In this document: positions 1 through 6,708 of the stretch, piece after piece
Layout: each line of letters begins with the position of its first letter
Position numbering within the stretch: position 1 is the stretch's first letter
Assembly: GCA_010015675.1 (NCBI GenBank)
Contig: ML977044.1
Coordinates: 168,048 to 181,516, forward strand
Direction: 5' to 3'
DNA length: 13,469 nt
Source: Byssothecium circinans
Lineage: Eukaryota > Ascomycota > Dothideomycetes > Pleosporales > Massarinaceae
Position numbers and translations under genes: made by a program
Notes under the pieces: model-generated
The model's input: only the letters and a program-made list of their open reading frames with translations
Databases searched by the model: none
What the model was told of the DNA's origin: nothing

Positions 1-428
1 ATCTTGCCTGATTTATCGTAGCCGTGGCCAGGCTTGAATTGTGCTAGATGGCTCGCTGCAGAGCTGGTAGAGAGACCAACGTTATACTCTCCACCAAATC
101 TCTTATGGGTGTGGCAGTACCTGCAAAGCCAGTACTTCTTCTGCTGCTCTCGATGCCAGACTGGCCAGCCGTACAGGTATATCCAGCTTGGTTTAGACCC
201 GCGTGAGTGTTCGTAGGGCCGCTTCTGCAGATGAGGTACTCTATTCCAATCCAGGCCGTCGTATACGTCGTCGTCAATATCAGAATCTTCGCGGGGTAGG
301 GGATCAGGGTCATCAAAGACTTCGGACGCGTCGATTTCGGGGCGCCTAGAGGCGGCTTTTAGAGGCGGGCGCTTACTATTTGCGCGTGCGGCTGCTTTCT
401 CGAAGGCCTTGTGAAGATTCTCGTTCAT
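1..428 (-). CDS. hAT transposase, N-terminal part (partial, runs off left edge)
   Basis: Reading the minus strand from the ATG at 428-426 gives 142 codons without a stop to the window edge, so the 3' part of the gene lies outside. The first ~60 residues are charged, with an acidic run (DSDIDDDVYD). Residues ~81-135 look like a BED-type zinc finger of fungal hAT transposases: a SWIYLYGWPVW strand, Cys102-x2-Cys105 in WLCRYCHTHK, then STSSAASHL with His127 and His135. In hAT elements this domain binds the subterminal repeats of the transposon. The start is chosen because it is the first ATG in the open frame and the element tip lies about 360 bp upstream. A TATA-like stretch (621-628) lies about 200 bp upstream. 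The frame is intact and GC-balanced, unlike the second hAT in this window. It is either an intact transposase or an exapted one; the missing catalytic half prevents a decision. Confidence 0.75.
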   Translation of the reverse strand, partial: MNENLHKAFEKAAARANSKRPPLKAASRRPEIDASEVFDDPDPLPREDSDIDDDVYDGLDWNRVPHLQKRPYEHSRGSKPSWIYLYGWPVWHREQQKKYWLCRYCHTHKRFGGEYNVGLSTSSAASHLAQFKPGHGYDKSGK

Positions 429-631
429 AATCTGTACAGGTAGGCGCGTGGGTAGGTGGGTAGGTAGTTTTAGTAAGGTAGTTGCGGTGGCCGTTAAAAG
501 AAGTCGTAGTGTTAAGCCTTACCTAAGGCTACGCGCGAGGTACTTACTAAGCAGGTTATCGATAGGCGTATATCCTAGGTGCAACGGCCCCTTACAATTT
601 ACTCTACGAAACAAAATTTTACTATATACTT
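429..631 (-). promoter_or_regulatory. hAT-1 transposase leader / promoter region
   Basis: Non-coding stretch between the transposase ATG and the repeat-rich element end. On the minus strand the bases just upstream of the ATG are C/T-rich, with repeated ctacc/cacc words (440-470), as is common in fungal 5' leaders. A TATA-like tatata run sits at 623-628. No transcription start can be fixed from sequence alone. Confidence 0.3.
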
Positions 632-786
632 AGAGCTCAACTTGAACTCAATCAACTCAATCAATCCGGGATCTCCAAGTTGAGTTGTGGTTGAGTTCCA
701 CCTATCTCGAGTTGAGTTGTGGTTGATTGGCCATGTCAATCAATCAATCAATCTGATTGAGTTCAGGTTGATTGATGACCAGTCTG
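632..786 (-). repeat. hAT-1 subterminal repeats and terminal inverted repeat
   Basis: A dense set of short repeats built on gttgagtt / gttgattg and their complements. ttgagttgtggttga occurs at about 679-693 and again at about 711-725. A caatcaatcaatcaatc run lies at about 737-753. The outermost 21 bp (766-786) form the presumed terminal inverted repeat. Arrays of short subterminal motifs next to a short terminal repeat are typical of hAT elements, where they are BED-finger binding sites. Confidence 0.6.
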
Positions 787-2282
787 CTCCAGTCCTGCCT
801 GCATCCGTTTGGCATCGCCCTAAACTCCAACACTCCCCCATCCCCACGACTTCCAGAGAAATCAGATAGATCAGCCACCGCCAACTGCTCCTGTACTACC
901 CAGCAAAGCCCGCAGCACCGTTGACTCGGCGGCATGCGGCGCTCAGCACTTCTAGTCTTGTGACTCCCATGAGCGGGTCATCTAGCGCAAGGCGAATGTT
1001 CAAAACGCGCCCGCATCCGAATACACAAATAAACCGCGCCAACTCACTTGTCTCAAGTCTGAGCACCGTCGTTCAGTGATGCTCTGAACAGTGAAAACTC
1101 TATTTTTACACAACATGCAAATGGGCACCCGGACGAAGGCCGTTGGCCCAATATATCAACCACCTTTCCGCAATCAAAATGTGCAGGGACTTGCGCCAAC
1201 TTACTCAACAATATATTGTTAAGCTAATAACATTCAAAGCTCCGATCGTGGCTTGCAATATGGGCATCTTACAAGGCCTTTCTAGTAGTAGCTAGCCTGG
1301 GTAGAATCGACCTTTCCGCCTACCGTTTCACGGGAGCATAATACCTGGGTTCACACTGGATGTGAATCTACGAGCGTATACGCCGTCAGCGCTTAATATA
1401 TACGTCATCTTTCAATTCTATTAGATCGCGTCAACGGACGTTTGTGGTACGGTTTGACAGCAGCAAAACGTGGCATAATGGTTTCCACCCCCGTCGACGT
1501 CGAATTTGTCCGGCAGCGAACGAAGTTAAATCGCGGCGTCAGAAGTGAGACAAAGTGAGAGCAGAGACCGAGAAGGCTTTCTCTCAGCTTATATGCGACA
1601 GAAGTCATGGTGATAGATTAACTCGCAGAGCTTTCATACGTAAGCTTTGGTCTGCACCTGACTCCACGATTCGACTAACTGAGGTGGTCTACCTAGACCA
1701 CTTCCCCCATGCACTACATATCCAGCAACTTGCATCCCGCAAGTCCCGCTCTAATAATCATGAATTCCGCAGTGGGCACTCAGTACGGAGCTAGTGGATT
1801 TGGGTGGTCAGACACCAAGGCTTCCTCTTCCGGCACCTTGCATGTCTCTGCATGCAGTACGAAGTACACCCAGGCGATCATAGTTTGGGCAGGTGTACTC
1901 CTTCATTATTCTTCTACGTATGACCTGACTGAGTGCTAGATGGTCTGGAATAAGTTCGTCACACATATAACAGTGCAGAAACTGGTAGAGCGGGAACGCC
2001 GGCTTCCGGCTTCTCACTAAAAGGGTCCGCTTGTCTCTAGTGAGGATATAACATACACAGTCCACTGGTACATCTGCAGTTTACGATCGAAAAGGGATAA
2101 TTATTGACCCTCATTCACCAACTCCACTTCGAAACTTCCGTTCATGGTTTAGATGATATCTAGTACGGAGTGGTCCCGTCTACTCCGCGTTTCTATCTTG
2201 CTGTCCGGCCTTGTACATGTCAGCCAGCAGTGACGTTCCCGCCAACAGTGTGCTGGGCTTGTCAAACTCGACGAGTACACCT
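787..2282. other. Interval without recognisable gene
   Basis: About 1.5 kb of ordinary base composition, not RIP-like, between the two hAT elements. Only short frames exist. The longest worth noting is on the minus strand at 1808-2065 (85 codons, with a Cys-x2-Cys near residue 32 and a further Cys near residue 59). I do not recognise it, and it has no supporting context. A small dyad (gtggtcta-cc-tagaccac) lies at 1684-1701. No tRNA fold, transposon ends or gene family signature was seen. It may be intergenic or regulatory DNA. Confidence 0.5.
1684..1701. repeat. Perfect 8+2+8 dyad
   Basis: gtggtcta, two-base spacer, tagaccac. Its size would suit a dimeric transcription-factor site, but nothing adjacent supports that. 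No poly-T tract follows it, so a terminator is unlikely. Confidence 0.25.
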
Positions 2283-2290
2283 CCGTCTAG
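2283..2290. repeat. Left target-site duplication of hAT-2
   Basis: ccgtctag directly outside the left terminal repeat. It pairs with ctgtctag at 5342-5349, 7 of 8 bases identical, the one difference being C/T. Eight-base duplications are the hallmark length for hAT insertion. Confidence 0.75.
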
Positions 2291-2311
2291 CATAGTTGTC
2301 AACAATCAAGC
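2291..2311. repeat. hAT-2 left terminal inverted repeat
   Basis: Starts catagttgtcaac and ends aatcaagc. It matches the inverted right end at 17 of 21 positions; two of the four differences are transitions expected from RIP. Confidence 0.82.
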
Positions 2312-2440
2312 CAATCCAAGCTGAGGCGTTAGCTTGGATTGCTCGTTTTTTGAGGGCGTCAGCTTGGATTGTTGGGGCTAACAAGCTGAGATCGTGAGCT
2401 TGATTGAGGCTTGATTGATAGGCTTGATAGCCTGTACTAG
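2312..2440. repeat. hAT-2 left subterminal repeats
   Basis: agcttggattg occurs directly at 2331-2341 and 2361-2371 and inverted (caatccaagct) at 2312-2322. Shorter gcttgattg words follow at about 2390-2425. A mutated copy (agcttagattg) is found near the other end at 5234-5244. These are the likely transposase binding sites. Confidence 0.6.
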
Positions 2441-2448
2441 CGCTAGCC

Positions 2449-4998
2449 TTAGTGTTGAGTTTCGTCGTCCCAAGTCGCCAGCCCGCACAAAAGCTCCATA
2501 TTGTCGTCGTCTGCTGCCTCCTCCTCCACTACCTCGTCGTCGCCTCTGAGGCCAGCTCTTTGCCACCGTCGTACGCACTGTATTGCCGCTAGAAGTTGAG
2601 GTCCTAGACGTCGTCATCGCGGCTCTAAGAGGTCGCCCAGCTCACTGAACAGGCGCTCACACTCACAGCTTGACGCTGGGATAGAGAGTACGTCAAGCGC
2701 AAGTTTACTAAGGCTAGGGTAGCAATCGCGCATGCTCACCCAGTATTTGATAGGGTTATCTGCGTGTTCTGTACCTCTCTCAGCTGCTAGCTCGCTGCGC
2801 TTCCACCTCTTAAACTCGTCCTCGTTAGTGGTAAGGCTGCTAGCAGTACTAGGGTTGAGTATACTATCGATCGCGTCATCTATATCGCTTGGGATTACTG
2901 CCGACGGCCTTACTGCGCACGGTAAGGTGTTGTACTGCGCCCAGAGCGCCTAAAAGCTAGCGTTACTGGCCTCGAGCCAGTCGGGCTTCTTAGCCCACGC
3001 CTTATCGCAGTAGTACTTGTACATTGGATGGAGTATTATAGCAGCGTAGTACGTGGGCGAGTCATCTAGCTTAGAGTAGTAGTTATTGGCCTTCTACTAA
3101 GCTACGCGCAAGTTGATTGCAATGTGATCCTTAGGCGACTCATCGTGCTCGTTGTAGTTAACCGCCTCATACGCGTTAACGCGCTGCTCGTAGTAGGTAA
3201 GGAGGTATTTAAATATTAGAATTATCTCAGTAATAGCCCTAAAGCTGCCGCTTTTGCCGCGCCCTTTAAGGCGCTTTGTAGCAGTCTTGAGCAGTTTTAA
3301 TATGTCTATGTACTCTGTAATTACTACCTAATTAGCACCTGTAAGGCCGTCTGATCGCATCTACGGCTGCGCAACTGGCAGCTTGTTGCCGCGACTTTGC
3401 GCAAACGTGTCCTCCCTTTACACCCGCTGTATATAGTGAGTAGCGTAGGCGTTAACTGCAAACTATAGCTTTATAGCATGCTTAAAGTATAAGTAGTATG
3501 AGTTCCACCGCGTAATAATAGGTTTAACAGGCTTAAGGATCTTACAATCATTAGCTAACGCGCTAGACGGCAGCTTAGTATAGGCGAGGCGCTAGAAGTC
3601 CTTAAAGAGCTTATGCTATTACAGCGTTTTAATATAGTTCATGATACTAAGTAGTACGCTAAGTAGGCCTACGCGCCTCCACTCTACTATAAAGTCATGC
3701 TCGTTAGTAAGCTCTTATACATTATTGTTAAATAAGGTGGCGCTGCCCTTGCCCTAGAGGAGCGTCTAGCTAATAAGGTTAAGCATGTGAGGTCTATAGT
3801 AGAGGCACTAGTAGGTAACATTAAAATCATACTCTTAAGCTAATATTGCAATAGTACTATCATTGTTAGTAGCATTATTAAGCATGAAGTAACTAATTAA
3901 CTATAATGTGATCTTAAAGTCCTACAGTATTTTTATGATGACCTTAGCCATCCTCTCACCACTATGAGCGCCTATTAGCTAGGGCAGCGCTATAGGTAAG
4001 TCCTGCAGGTCGCCTCTACTATTAATAAAGTACGTAATAACGCCTAGAAAGCTACGCTTGCCGCCCTTTATCATCTATCTATTAAAGCTAAGGTGTACTT
4101 TACTAAGCACCTATAATAGTTGCAAGATAACGCGCAGCTTTAGGTGCTTATATAAGCGCGTAACGTACTAGGAGACGCTTATATAAGATGTCTAAAGCGC
4201 TCATTCTACTAGTGGGTTAGAAGCTTTAAGGAGGCGTTAAAAAGCTAGTATTTTAAACTTAGAGAAAGGGTAATTATTTTTAATAAGCTAGCTAATAGCT
4301 ACTAGCTAGAAGTGCTAGGTATTAAAGCTAGCAAGCTCATTAGCCACCTTCTATGACACGCTATTGTTGCCGTCTTTAAGCAGGCGTTATAGCTAGGTAG
4401 GTTTTGCAGTGACGGCTAACTTGCTATAGCCATGGCTGCGCTTAGGCAGCTCTAAGTATTACTACGCTAATGACGTTGAGAGCGTTATCTCATATATCCT
4501 AACACTAGTATCTATGTACTTATGCTTATAGTAGTAACGGCACATAAAGTATAGCTTACTTAGGTCCTTTAGTAGCGTAACGCAGTAGCTATAGTAATAG
4601 ATCTAGCTCTTACGTAACTTCTATAACGAGAGCGGCTTCATATACTTGCGTAAATGCCCTTAATTAATTCTCTTAAAGTCGTCTATAAGGCTCACGTCTA
4701 GCGCCTCTTGCAAGGTCTCATTATCTAGGGTTACTGCTAACGAGGCTACTATTACCCTTTTACTACCTTTAGTAGGCGCGATGATAGCGTCTTTAGGCCA
4801 CGACTCGCGTAGTTATAACTTAAAAGTTAAAGCCTAGGACGCCTCTATGAGACCTCTATAAGGCGACAGACGTAATAGTGATAGTAATAGCTAACTATTA
4901 ACGGCTATAGGCTGGCTGACAGTGCCGCAGGTAGTAGAGGATTTGACGCGTTTCTTTAGGCGAGTAAGGTTATTAGAGGCGCGTTTTATAGGAGGCAT
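2449..4998 (-). pseudogene. hAT-2 transposase pseudogene (BED finger + RNase H-like core + hAT dimerisation domain)
   Basis: From the ATG at 4998-4996 to the TAA at 2451-2449 the frame is exactly 850 codons, with no net frameshift but many stops (codons 36, 54 and 61 already). A BED finger lies around residues 135-170: Cys153 is kept, but its partner at residue 156 is Tyr (TAC where TGC is expected). The RNase H-like core is recognisable by LSFxRW, SFLGVITYFIN, ML-N-NATNN and TRWNSYY. Two catalytic Asp positions are now Asn: residue 306 (4081-4083) and residue 374 (3877-3879), each explained by one G-to-A change. The C-terminal hAT dimerisation domain is well preserved (YPSLSKLALDVLSIPASSCE, then CERLFSELGDLLEPR), followed by one TGA at 2616-2614 and an acidic tail. 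Stops are about three times rarer in the last ~217 codons than in the middle. A transposase would cut and rejoin element ends in the nucleus; this one is non-functional. Confidence 0.9.
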
Positions 4999-5320
4999 AG
5001 TAGTAGCAATATAATAAGGGTAATAGGAGCAAAAAAAATAACGCGATAGTAGGTTATTTAGATAGCTAGTAGAGGGAGTATAGTATTATAGAAGTTAGGC
5101 TAATTACGTACTAGTACTATAATAACTATAATACTAAAAACCTATTATAAGATTACTCCTACTATAAAATAAGTAGCCTTACACGCTACCTTAATTAAGC
5201 CCATTAAGCTAAACAATCAAGCTAACCCTCCTTAGCTTAGATTGCTAAAAAATTAGTATAGGCGAGCTTGACTTGATGGGATTGATAGTTATCAAGCTAT
5301 TAATCAAGCGCTTGCAAGCC

Positions 5321-5341
5321 GCTTGATTATTGATAAGTCTG
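5321..5341. repeat. hAT-2 right terminal inverted repeat
   Basis: Read on the minus strand it starts CAGACTTATCAATAATCAAG. It pairs with 2291-2311 and shares the CAGACT tip and central AATCAA with the hAT-1 tip at 766-786. Confidence 0.82.
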
Positions 5342-5349
5342 CTGTCTAG
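5342..5349. repeat. Right target-site duplication of hAT-2
   Basis: ctgtctag directly outside the right terminal repeat, the partner of ccgtctag at 2283-2290. The single mismatch is a C-to-T transition on the RIP-affected side. Confidence 0.75.
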
Positions 5350-5457
5350 GACTATAACTTTATCAAATCTTTTAATGTATCGTAGCTAATAGATGACAGC
5401 TAGAACAGTTTAGGTAAAGACGTTACTATTAATAATATCCTATGTTATAGACTCTAT

Positions 5458-5475
5458 TAAAGCGTCAACGCTTTA
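5458..5475. repeat. Perfect 8+2+8 dyad upstream of the PD-(D/E)XK-like pseudogene
   Basis: taaagcgt, two-base spacer, acgcttta. It lies in the ~150 bp between the hAT-2 insertion and the first recognisable codons of the next gene, so it could be a remnant promoter site. No other support. Confidence 0.2.
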
Positions 5476-5501
5476 GTTTAGGTTAGTCAAAATCAAAGAT
5501 A

Positions 5502-6383
5502 TTAAGTAGAATCGCTGTAAGGAAGGTAGGAGATATAAGGAACAAAGCACTAGTAGTAGAGGATATCATAGACCTTATTACTATACTATAGCTAGTTTAT
5601 ACTAGGCGTAAACCTACTCTAGCTCCGCTTACTCCTACTATGCCTGTTCTAGGCCTAGACGAGACAGTAATGCTAGCATTAACGCCTAGCGCATCTAAGG
5701 GTAAACTAGATATTAATAGAGAAGATATAGACTAGCTAGCGTCCTCTATTACTAAATCAACTAGCTTAAAGGCGTGATCGCGTAGCCTAACCAAACAAAT
5801 GGTTAACCTTTAGGTCGCAGAGAAGATAGTAGCCCTAAAGATGGTGAAATCACCTATAGACGTACTAGAGGACGTGCGGGGACTTTATAAGGTAATCTAA
5901 AGCTTAGCTTATATGCCCTATAGTATTATTCTGCTAGGAATTAAGGTATAAGTCTACCTACACCTATCTCTATTCCCTTCACTCACATTTTCACTAGGAT
6001 GAGGTTTAAAATGATGCCAACGGCGATCTTAATGATTTGGACCTCTTTATGGCGATGAAAGCGAACGGCATGACTAGGGAATAGTTGATAGATGAATTCA
6101 AAGCCTTAAGAGGGGTTTAGGACTTAACTACGTTTTATAAAACTAAATATGTTCACGAGCCCACCTAGAATAAATAGGTGCATAGCTAGATACTAGAATA
6201 AGTAGTCTATAACTACCCTAGTTTTGAATACTATAATATCACGACCACGCGCGTTATTAAGGAGCTAGTCCCTAGGAACAAATACGGTAAGCTCTTAAAG
6301 AATAAGATAATTGATTACGCTATTATTCTTAGATTGCTACTCTTCTCTAAAGACTAGGTTATTACCTAGCTAGCCGCTTCTAT
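5502..6383 (+). pseudogene. PD-(D/E)XK nuclease-like protein, RIP-damaged and 3'-truncated
   Basis: Two frames join across a 52-nt intron (5946-5997). Exon 1 contains LGLDETVMLALTPSASKG, a basic Ser/Thr/Lys-rich stretch, and SPIDVLEDVRGLYKVI. Exon 2 contains LNDLDLFMAMKANG, an EPT-stop-NK-stop-VHS segment where TGG is expected at the first stop (family-like Trp-Asn ... Val-His-Ser), then YNITTTRVIKELVP and a LLKNKIIDYAIIL segment. That order resembles fungal proteins with the PD-(D/E)XK nuclease-like domain (PDDEXK_12): a disordered N-terminus, a D-x-x-E-D-V-R-x-L-Y motif, a Trp-Asn ... His helix, T-T-x-R, and a Lys-x-x-Asp-Tyr strand. The true start codon is not clear; 5502 is where the frame first makes sense. 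The frame ends at the 30-bp repeats near 6388, so the rest of the nuclease core is missing. Stops are mostly TAG or TAA from CAG, CAA or TGG. The family assignment rests on recalled patterns and is moderately sure. Confidence 0.55.
5946..5997 (+). other. Probable 52-nt spliceosomal intron
   Basis: Begins gtataagt, has a pyrimidine-rich body and a ctcac branch-like motif at about 5980-5985, and ends cactag. Removing it joins ...LLGIK to DEV...NDANGDLND in one frame, while reading through it gives nonsense. Length and signals suit filamentous fungi. The donor may have been changed slightly by RIP. Confidence 0.65.
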
Positions 6384-6387
6384 TATT

Positions 6388-6443
6388 ATATACCTAAATA
6401 AATTATACCCTATCATTATATACCTAAATAGATTATACCCTAA
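6388..6443 (+). repeat. 30-bp tandem repeat, two units, upstream of first OrsD gene
   Basis: The unit begins atatacctaaat and continues a-a/g-attataccctatcatt, period 30. Two copies end in ccctaag. The same unit occurs four times at 9461-9577, upstream of the second OrsD gene. The shared 14-bp lead-in ctattattatatac is at 6380-6393 and 9453-9466. The array starts where the PD-(D/E)XK-like frame stops. Confidence 0.8.
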
Positions 6444-6708
6444 GATATATAGTTGAATCTAACTAACCTTAACCTAATTTTAGAACTAATTATAAAGTGG
6501 CACTGCCTTACTTCACTAAAGCCCTTGCTTAGCGCCTCGCCTTATTAGACCTTCCTAAAGAACAGAACCTCCCCTCCTAGCAAGAAATAGATAGGCCTGA
6601 ATGCGCACAGTGTTTCTTGTCTTATCGCATCGCGTTATACGCGTACATGAACCTTTTTCCCTTATTGCTACCCCTTCTCTCTTCTTCTAGATATCTCCTT
6701 TAATAATC
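6444..6708 (+). promoter_or_regulatory. Upstream region of first OrsD-type pseudogene
   Basis: About 265 bp between the 30-bp repeats and the presumed ATG. It is pyrimidine-rich near the end (cttctctcttcttctag at about 6674-6690), like a fungal 5' leader or the 3' end of a leader intron. No coding frame recognised. Confidence 0.3.

Larger units (their letters stand above)
1..786 (-). mobile_element. hAT-1 transposon, 5' part (left end outside window)
   Basis: This segment holds the transposase N-terminus, its leader and a terminal repeat region. On the minus strand the element tip begins at 786 with CAGACTGG and continues to 766. Those 21 bp match the right tip of the complete hAT element (5321-5341) at 16 of 21 positions, sharing the first six bases and a central AATCAA. 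This defines the element edge and shows the two belong to related families. If the edge is right, the 8-bp target-site duplication on this side is 787-794 (ctccagtc); its partner is outside the window. Little sign of RIP is seen. Confidence 0.65.
2291..5341 (-). mobile_element. hAT-2 transposon, complete 3051-bp element, inactive
   Basis: The boundaries are set by two 21-bp terminal inverted repeats (2291-2311 and 5321-5341; 17 of 21 identical, both starting CA) flanked by an 8-bp target-site duplication. Inside is one minus-strand transposase frame (2449-4998) plus subterminal repeats at both ends. The element is strongly affected by C:G-to-T:A mutation, weakly at its 3' end (left) and heavily toward its 5' end (right). 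It could not move itself because the transposase is broken, although ends this well kept might still be recognised by a relative such as hAT-1. Confidence 0.88.

Noticed and set aside
34..216. 60-codon plus frame near the left edge
   Set aside because: Antisense to the intact hAT-1 BED-finger frame, which has recognisable ligands.
1684..1701. Rho-independent-style terminator at the dyad
   Set aside because: No T tract and the genome is eukaryotic.
2378..2617. 79-codon minus frame at the hAT-2 3' end
   Set aside because: Wrong phase; the correct phase continues the dimerisation domain into the acidic C-terminal tail ending at 2449.
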